Shown: piece after piece, positions 1-8,162 of the stretch
How positions within the stretch are numbered: position 1 is the stretch's first letter
Layout: each line of letters opens with the position of its first letter
Assembly (NCBI GenBank): GCA_000747625.2
Contig: JQDQ01000197.1
Location: forward strand, 1-44,567
From: Smithella sp. SCADC
GTDB taxonomy: Bacteria; Desulfobacterota; Syntrophia; Syntrophales; Smithellaceae
DNA length: 44,567 nt
Direction: 5' to 3'
Notes under the pieces: generated by a model
The model's input: only the letters and a program-made list of their open reading frames with translations
Databases searched by the model: none
Told to the model about the DNA's origin: nothing
Program-made: the position numbers and the translations under genes

Positions 1-65
1 CTACTCTACCCTGATTTCCTCCCCGGATTTTCGGATTTTTGTCTATTTAAAATTCACCTATTACC

Positions 66-94
66 TTGACATACAATACCGAAATTCTTATATG
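66..94 (+). promoter_or_regulatory. sigma70-type promoter of the type II R-M operon
   Basis: TTGACA at 66-71, a 17-base spacer, then TATATG at 89-94. Transcription would start near 101. A GAGGGA ribosome binding site lies at 111-116, four bases before the methyltransferase ATG at 121. The -10 box matches the consensus at 4 of 6 positions. Confidence 0.6.
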
Positions 95-120
95 TTAACA
101 ATGAACATCCGAGGGAATTT

Positions 121-1286
121 ATGAAAGTAGTCGATCTTTTTTCTGGCGCTGGTGGTTTATCTTGTGGCCTTGAATTGGCGGGTTTTAAGCCTGTCTTGGC
201 AAATGAGATAAATCCTGCATATGCAAATACATACAAGAAAAATCATCCAGAAACTTTTGTTGTAGTGGAAGACATAAGGAATATATCGGAAACCAATTTT
301 TTAACTGATCATGATATTTTACCTGGCAGCATCGATCTAGTTGCTGGTGGTCCACCGTGCCAAGGTTTTTCTGTTAACGCACCTATTCGTTCATTAGAAG
401 ATCCTCGAAATCATCTTTTTAAAGATTTTCTAAGAATCGCTGCAATATTAAAACCCAAAGCAATTTTAATTGAAAATGTGCCAGGAATTGTATCTTTAGG
501 TAAAGGTACTGTAGTAGAACAAATATACAAAGAATTAGACTCGCTTGGTTATAAAGTTTCTCATCGCATCTTATTTGCTGGTCATTACGGTGTTCCTCAA
601 ATGAGATTCAGGACAGTATTTTTAGCAATAAAAAAGAAAATGAAAAAATCATTGAGTTTCCAAAACCACAGTATAATTCAAAAGCGGTTGCAAACTTTTC
701 AAAAGCAAAAGATCTTTGTTTTGAAATACAACCATTATTTGAACAAAATTTAAAAAAGCAAATCAATGTTGATGAAGTGTTTTCTGATTTACCCCAAATT
801 ATACAAGGAAAGATCATTGAGAATTTAAATTATAAATTAAACCCTCAAAATGATTATCAAAAGTATTTACGATCCAATTGCACCAAATTAAATAATCACT
901 ATTGCAGCAAAATATCATCAATTAATTTAAATAGATTGCAACATATACCTCAAGGTGGCAGTTGGAGAGATATTCCTTTTGATTTACTTCCAAATGGATT
1001 AAAAAGAGCGAGAAGAAGTGATCATACAAAAAGGTATGGCCGTTTACATCCAAATGGTTTGTGTTCTACTATTCTGACAAAATGTGATCCGCATTGGGGA
1101 TCTTTTTTCCATCCATATGAAGAAAGAATAATTTCAGTAAGGGAAGCCGCACGAATACAATCCTTTCCTGATAATTATACATTTTATGGCTCTCTTACAG
1201 AACAATATGAGCAAGTAGGAAATGCAGTACCCCCGCTTTTAGCAAAGGCATTAGGGGGGAAAATATCATCGCTTATAAAGGAATGA
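121..1286 (+). CDS. DNA (cytosine-5) methyltransferase, split by a -1 frameshift
   Basis: Modification half of a type II R-M system; transfers a methyl group from SAM to C5 of cytosine. Motifs in order: SAM motif DLFSGAGG (residues 5-12), catalytic GGPPCQGFS with Cys80, ENVPG (119-123), QMRFR (160-164), and after the break the C-terminal GNAVPPLLA motif. The first frame drifts into nonsense after residue 170 and stops at 753. The second frame carries the C-terminal half and ends at 1286. Reading passes cleanly from one to the other with a -1 shift at 630-636, giving a 388-residue protein, a normal length for the family. The downstream endonuclease is intact, so the host would need an active methylase; that argues for ribosomal frameshifting or a missing A in the sequence rather than a dead gene. 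AT-rich, unlike neighbouring housekeeping genes, suggesting transfer. Confidence 0.85.
630..636 (+). promoter_or_regulatory. A_AAA_AAG slippery heptamer at the methyltransferase frame break
   Basis: In the zero frame the codons read atA AAA AAG, the same -1 slippery heptamer used by E. coli dnaX. The required shift is exactly -1, giving codons GAA AAT GAA from 636 onward. An AGGA lies at 610-613 about 16 bases upstream, and a weak 5-bp inverted repeat (AATGA/TCATT, 639-643 and 649-653) lies downstream. The six-A run is also a typical place for a one-base undercount, so a sequence error is the main alternative. Confidence 0.5.
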
Positions 1287-1289
1287 AAA

Positions 1290-2180
1290 ATGGGAAGAGA
1301 TTTAATAGAAATATTTGGGAACAATCCTAGAAATACAAGTAAAGAAGTACGCAAATTATGGAATTTAGGGGCTTGTCCTTTTATTTTGAAACCTTGCACA
1401 AAGCATAATCATGATCAAAGTATAATTTACGGAACGTGTAGTGTTACATCATCTTATGGTGATATTGTAATTTGCCCCAATAGGCTTTATGCAAATAATT
1501 ATGAATCCATTAAAAACGTTGCAACTGATGCATTTGGACTTGATTTAAAATTTTTCTTTTATGATGAATTTATTAAAAATGAAACTGATAAAATCGATTG
1601 TGTTGTTGCCCTTGGTACAAATTCCGGAAAAGAAGTTAAAGTTGGAAGATCGCTTTCAATGGATTGGGTTTTGGCAAAAATATCTAATAATATTTTAACA
1701 GAATATATTGGAATTGAAGTACAAAGTATTGACATTACGGGCAATTATAGAGATTCATGGCATGGTTATAAAAATATTAAGGCAGAGAATGAAAAGATAC
1801 CAGATAGCGAGCATGGATTAAACTGGGCAAATGTCCATAAAAGATTAATTCCGCAAATTATTCGAAAAGGAGTGATTTATTCACAATCAAAGTATTGTAA
1901 AAAAGGCTTATATTTTATTCTTCCTGACATAGTATATAAAAAATTCGAGGAAGTTGTTGGTAATGATTTATCAAATGTTTCCGTTCCAAATAATGAAACT
2001 TTAACCGTCTTTACATATTCGCTTGGAGAAAAAAGTCTAAAGAAAGTTCGCCATTTAAATCTTGAACGTAGAATTTGTTTCTCATTAGATGAGTTTGCTA
2101 ACCGTTTTATTGCTGGGCCTAATCTTCCAAAATCTGGAGAACTAGACTCAATAATAAAGAAAATTCTTGGCGTCAAATAG
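1290..2180 (+). CDS. NotI-family type II restriction endonuclease
   Basis: 296 residues, starting three bases after the methyltransferase stop, so co-transcribed. Four cysteines (Cys29, 36, 50, 62) fit the Cys4 iron site described for NotI. A PD-(D/E)XK-like active site is visible as Asp125 (in MDWVLAKI) followed by GIEVQSID with Glu143 and Gln145; the D...E-x-Q arrangement is that reported for NotI. Adjacency to a cytosine methyltransferase supports a complete type II R-M pair. The target site cannot be read from the sequence, and a rare GC-rich site as for NotI is only a guess. No internal stop or frameshift. AT-rich like its partner. Confidence 0.75.
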   Translation: MGRDLIEIFGNNPRNTSKEVRKLWNLGACPFILKPCTKHNHDQSIIYGTCSVTSSYGDIVICPNRLYANNYESIKNVATDAFGLDLKFFFYDEFIKNETDKIDCVVALGTNSGKEVKVGRSLSMDWVLAKISNNILTEYIGIEVQSIDITGNYRDSWHGYKNIKAENEKIPDSEHGLNWANVHKRLIPQIIRKGVIYSQSKYCKKGLYFILPDIVYKKFEEVVGNDLSNVSVPNNETLTVFTYSLGEKSLKKVRHLNLERRICFSLDEFANRFIAGPNLPKSGELDSIIKKILGVK

Positions 2181-2407
2181 TAAGTAAAACCCCAAAAATA
2201 GAGATTGCTTTTTTAAAGAATTCAAAATTCATAAATTTGGGGATTGGGGGATAAGCCGAGCTGAAATTTCGGTTGTTAAATGTCGGCCAAGCTCTTTATT
2301 CGGAGAATATTGTGTCTAAAATGAAGCTTTGCCGATAAAAAACCGGTTGCGGAACACACCAATCCCTCCGTCTTTAATCTCCTTGTTTTTCAACAACTGT
2401 TTTTTGT

Positions 2408-2683
2408 TTATTCCAGCATCAACTCGTAATTACGTTTCCTCATTGACAAAAACATCAGGTATTTTTCAACTCCGGCGGCAATCTTCAACATGGTCATCCG
2501 GCCATGTTCGATAAGCTTGCCAGCCGTCTCCACTAATAACCAGCGAATACTCTTAATCGTCTTATTCTTCCAATCCGCCGGCATCGTCAAAAACTTCTGC
2601 GCAATAAAAAGATTATAGGTCATCATCCCGATCCCAAAATGAACGGCATTGCCCTGAAAATCTCCCGAAGGCATTCTCTCCAT
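2408..2683 (-). pseudogene. C-terminal fragment of an IS1380-type DDE transposase
   Basis: The 91-residue minus-strand frame reads like the end of IS1380-group transposases, with NAVHFGIGMMTYNLFIAQKF, then TIKSIRWLLVETAGKLIEHGR. The catalytic core and N-terminus are missing; upstream on the same strand the sequence runs into a short dispersed repeat (2696-2724). No terminal inverted repeats are evident. It is a dead remnant marking past insertion next to the R-M operon. The rest of the 2181-3043 gap holds a promoter and no other gene that I can support. Confidence 0.7.
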
Positions 2684-2695
2684 GCCGAATCCGCA

Positions 2696-2724
2696 GGAAA
2701 TCCGGGGACAGCATACTGGTTTTA
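2696..2724. repeat. short dispersed repeat, copy 1
   Basis: GGAAATCCGGGGACAGCATAC here is nearly repeated at 11710-11735 (GAAATCCGGGGACACCATAC). Both copies truncate a coding remnant: the IS1380 fragment here and the minus-strand gene at 11.7-12.3 kb. It resembles sequences I associate with REP-type transposase targets in deltaproteobacteria, which is recall only. Confidence 0.5.
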
Positions 2725-2889
2725 GAGATTAAAAGATTGATGAACATAACACTCGATTAATTTGATTTGATGATTTTTTGTCAGGTGACGCGGCTAAAAG
2801 GTGAACAGATTTTTCAAAAAGACGGAAGTCGCAATGTGCCTGCAGCACGGTCATTAGCGGCGTACCCCACATCTTGTGGCAGAATATTC

Positions 2890-2918
2890 TTGACACACAA
2901 GTGAATGTTTCTTATACT
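2890..2918 (+). promoter_or_regulatory. near-consensus sigma70 promoter upstream of the DUF169 gene
   Basis: TTGACA (2890-2895), 17-base spacer, TATACT (2913-2918). A second possible promoter, TGGACT (2984-2989)-18-TATAAT (3008-3013), lies closer to the ATG at 3044. Either could drive the DUF169 gene; the first would leave a leader of about 115 bases. Confidence 0.55.
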
Positions 2919-3043
2919 GCCGACAACGAAAAGCAAGTTCAATTAACTACGTGGGTGAAAGAAACAGCAAGAATAAATCTGAATGGACTATATTGACATA
3001 TCCTTGTTATAATATAAAAAAATTAGGATGACTTAATAACGAG

Positions 3044-3868
3044 ATGGAAAGTGCAATTGCCAAAGCAATTCATCTTAAATATCAGCCGGTGGCGCTTTTG
3101 TGGTCCGATGAAAAGCCTGCGGAGGCCATGCAGTTTGCCGAAGGCAAGTGGGGCTGTGTGATGTGGCTGGCTGTTCATGCGGCTAAGGGTAAAACCGCTG
3201 TTGCCGGTAAGAAAACATTTGGTTGTTTCGGAGGTGGTGTGGGATTGGGATTCGGCAATCAGTATAAAAATTTCCCCGGCGGTGAAGAAGGATTTTGTCA
3301 TTTTCTTTCCACTGGAAATGCTAAACGTCAGGGTGGAATGGAGATAGCCGAAAAAATCAAGCCTTTCATGACCCAAGAAAGTTACAATAATTTTCTGCAT
3401 GGCGAGCGCTATATTAAAAGTCCGGAGCTTGTCGAAAATTTTATCAGAGCCTTGCCCCTTACTGATATACCAACAGCCTATGTTGTTTTTAAGCCGCTCT
3501 CTGATATAAACCCAGTCAAAAAAAGACCGCAAACAGTGATTTTCTTTGTTAATCCCGATCAACTTTCGGCACTGACAGTTTTGGCCAATTACGGACGCGA
3601 CGATAATGAAAATGTGATCATTCCCTTTGCTGCCGGCTGTCAGACCATCGGCATTTGTCCTTATCGTGAAGCTCAATCAAAAAAGCCGCGCGCTGTTGTG
3701 GGACTCACCGATCTTTCCGCCCGTGTTTACGTTCGTAAGCAGTTGGGCGATCCTGATTTAATGACCTTTGCCGTGCCTTTCGCGATTTTCGAAGAAATGG
3801 AAAAAAACGTTCCCGGCTCTTTTCTGGAACGCCATACCTGGCAGAGTTTGTTATCTGACAATAAATAA
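3044..3868 (+). CDS. DUF169 family protein
   Basis: 274 residues, matching the DUF169 family by its overall pattern: PVALLWSDEKP near the N-terminus, a Gly/Cys-rich KKTFGCFGGGVGLGFG stretch (about residues 58-73), and FVNPDQLSALTVLANY and AGCQTIGICPY in the second half. The biochemical role of the family is not known to me; the conserved cysteines suggest metal, cofactor or redox binding, which is inference. No signal peptide or membrane segment, so cytoplasmic. It appears to be a single-gene unit: promoters upstream and a hairpin terminator at 3932-3958. The start codon has only a weak ribosome binding site. Confidence 0.8.
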   Translation: MESAIAKAIHLKYQPVALLWSDEKPAEAMQFAEGKWGCVMWLAVHAAKGKTAVAGKKTFGCFGGGVGLGFGNQYKNFPGGEEGFCHFLSTGNAKRQGGMEIAEKIKPFMTQESYNNFLHGERYIKSPELVENFIRALPLTDIPTAYVVFKPLSDINPVKKRPQTVIFFVNPDQLSALTVLANYGRDDNENVIIPFAAGCQTIGICPYREAQSKKPRAVVGLTDLSARVYVRKQLGDPDLMTFAVPFAIFEEMEKNVPGSFLERHTWQSLLSDNK

Positions 3869-3931
3869 TACTCCTTTCATTACAAAGTTTTACAAATTAA
3901 TTGCCTGCCTAGAAAAGGTGTGCTAGCTTAA

Positions 3932-3958
3932 AAAAACAATTCTAAAGGAATTGTTTTT
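3932..3958 (+). terminator. A/T-rich hairpin terminator after the DUF169 gene
   Basis: Perfect 11-bp inverted repeat AAAAACAATTC (3932-3942), 5-base loop, GAATTGTTTTT (3948-3958), ending in a T run. The symmetric A and T runs allow it to act in both directions. The stem is GC-poor, so strength is uncertain. Confidence 0.55.
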
Positions 3959-4090
3959 GCTACGACGGCAAAAATTTCCGGTAATGAAGCGTTTTGTTTA
4001 TTATGCGCTTTCTTGAAGAGGATGCGCTTCCGATCAAAGTGCCGTTTTTGTTGGTAGCATGGTAACATATACAATCATGAGGAGGACGAA

Positions 4091-4210
4091 ATGAAAATAG
4101 ATTACATCTTAATTACCCATGCTCATCTGGATCACGTTCGCGATCTTATGTTTCTTGCCGACAATGTTTTCCATCAGCGCAAGAAAAATCAGTTAGTTAT
4201 TGAAAGATAG
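4091..4210 (+). pseudogene. metallo-beta-lactamase-fold hydrolase fragment
   Basis: A 39-codon frame beginning MKIDYILITHAHLDHVRDL, containing the zinc-binding HxHxDH signature (THAHLDH) of the metallo-beta-lactamase fold, followed by MFLADNVFHQRKK. The pattern is closest to class II 3',5'-cyclic-nucleotide phosphodiesterase-type proteins. A family member would be about 250 residues; both the N-terminal beta strands and everything after the first zinc motif are absent. A GGAGG lies at 4081-4085, but this is probably coincidental. No other gene is seen in 3959-4268. Confidence 0.6.
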
Positions 4211-4268
4211 AAAAATTAACATTATTAAAGATGGTCAAATAATCCGTATTTAAACACTCTCAGAATAA

Positions 4269-5552
4269 ATGAGTAAATTTAATTCTTCTGAATATCTTGC
4301 CGGCTTGAATGTTGATAAGATGCATTTCGGGCTTGCGGCAATTACCGGGCTGCTGTCAAGGCTGGGAAATCCACAAAAATCATATAAAACAATATTGATT
4401 GCCGGCACCAATGGCAAAGGGTCAACTGCGGCAATGACCGCTTCTATCCTGTGCCGCGCCGGTTATAAGGTTGGTCTATATATTTCTCCGCATTTGGTTG
4501 ATGTCCGGGAAAGGATTGTCGTCAACGGAAAGAAAATTTCTCGAAAGGAATTTGACCTTATTGCCGGGTATGTTAAAGATAAAAAGAAACAACATGTAAC
4601 ATATTTTGAATTTTTAACTGCTGCGGCCTTGGTATATTTTCAGCGCCGGGAAATAGATATTGCTGTTCTGGAGGTCGGTCTGGGTGGAAGGCTTGATGCT
4701 ACAAATGTTTGTAATCCGTTGGTTTCAGTGATCACCAATATTGCTTTCGATCATATGGATTATCTCGGTAATACCCTGGAATCAATAACCAGTGAAAAAG
4801 CAGGGATCGTGAAGCGAAAAGGTATCTGTGTTACAGCGGTAAAACAGGAAAAAGTTTTAGAAGTTTTGAAAAACGTATGCCGGCAGCGACAAGCAAAACT
4901 ATACTGTCTGGGCAGCGATATAAAAATCAAAAAGCAAAAAAATGGTTCTTTAAACTATCGGGGTCTGCATCGTAACCTGAAAAATTTAATAATTCCTCTG
5001 CAAGGCGATCATCAGCTATCTAATGCCGCGCTGGCGTTAGCGACGATCGAATTTATCGGAAAAAAAGGTTTCAGTGTTGATGATACGGCAATTTATGCGG
5101 GATTGAAAAATACACATTGGGAAGGAAGGCTCGAAGTTTTAAAAAATGATCCTTTCTTTCTTCTTGATGGTGCTCATAATCCGGCAGGCATCAGCGCTTT
5201 ATGCCGGTCTTTAAAAAACGATTTTTCTTATCGCCGTTTAATTCTTATCTTTGGCGCTCTTGCCGATAAGAACTATCGTCAAATGTTACAAAGAATAATT
5301 CCTCTTGCCCCGTTACTAATATTGACTCAACTAAAAACCAAACGGGCTGAGCCGGTGGATGATATTATGGAAACAGTAAAAAAAATGGGCTATCCGGCAA
5401 TTGTTACTCAAACTGTGGGAGAAGCAATTGATCGGGCGCAGATCATGGCTAAAAAGCATGATCTTATATGTGCCACAGGGTCATTTTATCTGGCCGGTGA
5501 AGTAAAACAGGCATTTCCTAAAATTGCCTTATGTGATAGTAAAAACCGGTAA
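4269..5552 (+). CDS. folC: folylpolyglutamate / dihydrofolate synthase
   Basis: 427 residues, the usual FolC length. ATP-dependent ligase adding glutamate to dihydropteroate and/or folate in the cytoplasm. The P-loop GTNGKGS is at residues 46-52, followed by the Mur-ligase-like LYISPHLVDVRERI, then LEVGLGGRLDATN, ITNIAFDHMDYLG and DGAHNPAG in the expected order. It is first in a two-gene unit with lptD: its stop lies 31 bases before the probable lptD start, and an upstream in-frame lptD codon would overlap it. The coupling of folate and LPS genes looks positional, not functional. Confidence 0.93.
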   Translation: MSKFNSSEYLAGLNVDKMHFGLAAITGLLSRLGNPQKSYKTILIAGTNGKGSTAAMTASILCRAGYKVGLYISPHLVDVRERIVVNGKKISRKEFDLIAGYVKDKKKQHVTYFEFLTAAALVYFQRREIDIAVLEVGLGGRLDATNVCNPLVSVITNIAFDHMDYLGNTLESITSEKAGIVKRKGICVTAVKQEKVLEVLKNVCRQRQAKLYCLGSDIKIKKQKNGSLNYRGLHRNLKNLIIPLQGDHQLSNAALALATIEFIGKKGFSVDDTAIYAGLKNTHWEGRLEVLKNDPFFLLDGAHNPAGISALCRSLKNDFSYRRLILIFGALADKNYRQMLQRIIPLAPLLILTQLKTKRAEPVDDIMETVKKMGYPAIVTQTVGEAIDRAQIMAKKHDLICATGSFYLAGEVKQAFPKIALCDSKNR

Positions 5553-5586
5553 AGAAGATAAAGGTTTAGTCAACAAAAGGAGAATG

Positions 5587-8067
5587 ATGATTGCAATCGG
5601 GCATAAAAAATTCAAATCTAAAAAAAACAATAATATGTTGTTTGTTGTGTGCAATATTTTAAAGATTGATTTAACCATTGCCTTCCTGATTGCGATAATG
5701 ATTTTAATTTTCTGCCCCTCAGCTTCTGCTGTTGAAAATCCCGATAATGAAAATTTAGCGAAAATTAAAGTGGACGACGTGAACAAAGACAGTTTCCAGG
5801 AAGTACATCGTACTCAAGGGAAAGTAGTCTTGATTTATAACGAAGATGCGCTCGATGAAGATGATATGGAATTGAATAATAAAAACGATATCATTCCTGT
5901 TCAGGGAGGCGCAGTTGTTGAAAACAAAAAAAATGGCAATTCCGCCAGTATTGAAGCGGACAGTATGGATTACGACAATGTGCGTGACGTTTACCATGCC
6001 AGGGGTAAAGTAAGTATGTTTTATAGTGGCGCGGCTCTTTCTGCCGATGATGTAGAGTTTGATAATAAAAATAATGTTGCCACCGCTCAAGGCAGCGCCT
6101 TTTTGAAAATGGGAGAGGATACCTTGCAGGGCGATAAGATTGTTGTTAATACAGAAAACAAAACCGGGGTTGCTTATAAGGCTAGTGCTTTTTACGCAAG
6201 AAATAATTTTCATGTGAAAGGCGATAAAATCGAAAAGACCGGCGAAAATACATATTTTATTAAACAACCTTCGGCAACAACATGTGATGGCGATAATCCT
6301 GATTGGCAAATTACCGGCAGCGAAATGAAAGTAACCATCGAGGGTTACGGTGTAATGAAGGACGCCCGGTTTCTTGCGAAATGTTTGCCAATATTCTATT
6401 CTCCGATTCTTCCTTTTCCCGCGAAAACCAAACGTCAGTCGGGATTACTGCTCCCCTATCTTGCCTATTCCAGAGATAAAGACGGTATCGATATTGAGGT
6501 TCCTTATTTTTGGGCGATTTCTCCTCAGATGGATGCTACTTTTTATCAGCGCTATATCGAAAAAAGAGGATTCAAAGAAGGCGCGGAATTCAGATATTAT
6601 CTGGGGGAAAAATCATTGGGAACATTTTACGGTGACTACATAGAAGATACACGTCACGTTACTGAAACAACAGATATGGCAACAAGCCGTAACTGGCAGG
6701 AAATGCACAAACGCTGGTCTTATTATTTTAATCATCAGACAAATTTCGATTCGCAGTTTTATTTAAGAACCGATCTGAAAAAGACATCAGATAAGTGGTA
6801 TTTTAAAGATTTTTCGTCTCATAATTACTACCTTGATAATTATGCCCAGACAGGTGAAGACAATTTTAAAAACGTTTCCTTCAAAGGAGATCAATCACTT
6901 CGTTATCAGGAATCGACCATCCGTGTTTATAAAGGATGGTCTAACTTTAATTTAACAGGAATGATCAATTCCACCGACGATTTTGCAGCCGTCAATAATG
7001 ATCAAACTTTGCAGAAATATCCGGAGATAGTTTTGACGGGCATCAAGCAACCCTTTTTAAACACTCCCGTGTATTACGAATTCACAGGCACTTACGATTA
7101 TTTATACCGGGGTGAAGGCCAAAAGGGTCACTACGTTGATTTCTTGCCAACTGTATCGGCTCCGTTTAATATATCCCGGTACGTTAAAATCATTCCGCAG
7201 TTTGCCTTCAAAGAGACATTTTGGAGCAGGGACGACAATCAAACCGATTCAAAAAACAAGACGGCCGATAGAACTGTTTTTAACGCGTCGGTATCTTTAA
7301 GCAGCCAGCTTTCCCGTATATTCAATGTTAATGTAAATGGTTGGGAAAAAGTAAGGCATGAAATAAGACCGGAAATAATCTACTCCTATATTCCAGACGT
7401 GAATATGGACAATGTCCCCGATTATTATGTGCCTGCTTCATCACCGTTTCCGATGCCCGGTTCAAATCCCTTCGCAACTGTATTCGGTAATGCTTTAACA
7501 GAGCAAAACGCTGTTGCCTGGTCGTTTACAAATACCCTTACCGCAAAAATAAAGGATGATCATGGCGCATACAGTTATCTGGAATTTCTCCGGCTGAGAT
7601 TATTTCAGATGTACGACATACATGAAGCCAATAAAAGTATGGAAGGCGTTACTCAGGAAAGAAGGCCTTTCTCCGATCTGGGGATAGAGTTTGATCTTAC
7701 TCCTCACAAATATTTTTCGTTCATGGCGCGCAACGTATACGATGTGTACGATGGCTGGAAACAAACAAATTATGATTTAAATGTCAAGGATTGGCGCGGA
7801 GATACGATGACGATCGGTTACCGTTATACCGTAGACTCTATTGAAGAAATCAATCTTTATTTAAAGGCAGTGATCACTGAAAATATTGATGGCACGTTTA
7901 TTTCGAAACATGATCTATTTAATTCCAGGACAATAGAGAATACTGTCGGACTTTTTTATCACAAGCAATGCTGGGGTATGGGATTTGATTTAACCGAAAC
8001 CGATGACGACGTCAGGTTTATGTTTAAAATATCGCTGGCCGGTTTGATTAATATGGGAAGTAAATAA
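5587..8067 (+). CDS. lptD: LPS-assembly outer membrane protein LptD
   Basis: Outer-membrane beta-barrel that, with LptE, inserts LPS into the outer leaflet. The start is chosen at 5587 because AGGAG at 5578-5582 sits four bases before it; in-frame ATGs at 5524 (overlapping folC) and 5584 are possible. A hydrophobic stretch ending CPSASA is a signal peptide. Two OstA/LptA-like repeats of about 53 codons follow (5761-5919 and 5947-6105), then the OstA domain proper and a long C-terminal region of alternating, aromatic-rich strands typical of the LptD barrel, for example SGLLLPYLAYSRDKDG. About 826 residues, within the family range. No frameshift. Confidence 0.9.
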   Translation: MIAIGHKKFKSKKNNNMLFVVCNILKIDLTIAFLIAIMILIFCPSASAVENPDNENLAKIKVDDVNKDSFQEVHRTQGKVVLIYNEDALDEDDMELNNKNDIIPVQGGAVVENKKNGNSASIEADSMDYDNVRDVYHARGKVSMFYSGAALSADDVEFDNKNNVATAQGSAFLKMGEDTLQGDKIVVNTENKTGVAYKASAFYARNNFHVKGDKIEKTGENTYFIKQPSATTCDGDNPDWQITGSEMKVTIEGYGVMKDARFLAKCLPIFYSPILPFPAKTKRQSGLLLPYLAYSRDKDGIDIEVPYFWAISPQMDATFYQRYIEKRGFKEGAEFRYYLGEKSLGTFYGDYIEDTRHVTETTDMATSRNWQEMHKRWSYYFNHQTNFDSQFYLRTDLKKTSDKWYFKDFSSHNYYLDNYAQTGEDNFKNVSFKGDQSLRYQESTIRVYKGWSNFNLTGMINSTDDFAAVNNDQTLQKYPEIVLTGIKQPFLNTPVYYEFTGTYDYLYRGEGQKGHYVDFLPTVSAPFNISRYVKIIPQFAFKETFWSRDDNQTDSKNKTADRTVFNASVSLSSQLSRIFNVNVNGWEKVRHEIRPEIIYSYIPDVNMDNVPDYYVPASSPFPMPGSNPFATVFGNALTEQNAVAWSFTNTLTAKIKDDHGAYSYLEFLRLRLFQMYDIHEANKSMEGVTQERRPFSDLGIEFDLTPHKYFSFMARNVYDVYDGWKQTNYDLNVKDWRGDTMTIGYRYTVDSIEEINLYLKAVITENIDGTFISKHDLFNSRTIENTVGLFYHKQCWGMGFDLTETDDDVRFMFKISLAGLINMGSK

Positions 8068-8162
8068 AATTCCCGGTAGCCGGTTATTTACATTTTATTA
8101 ATATAGCATAATAGTATGCGTTCAAATTAACATTTCTGTAAAACGACTCGGCAAAGATATTT

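Noticed and set aside
3023-3676. Minus-strand frame of 217 codons opposite the DUF169 gene
   Set aside because: The plus strand encodes a recognised family; the antisense frame has no motif.
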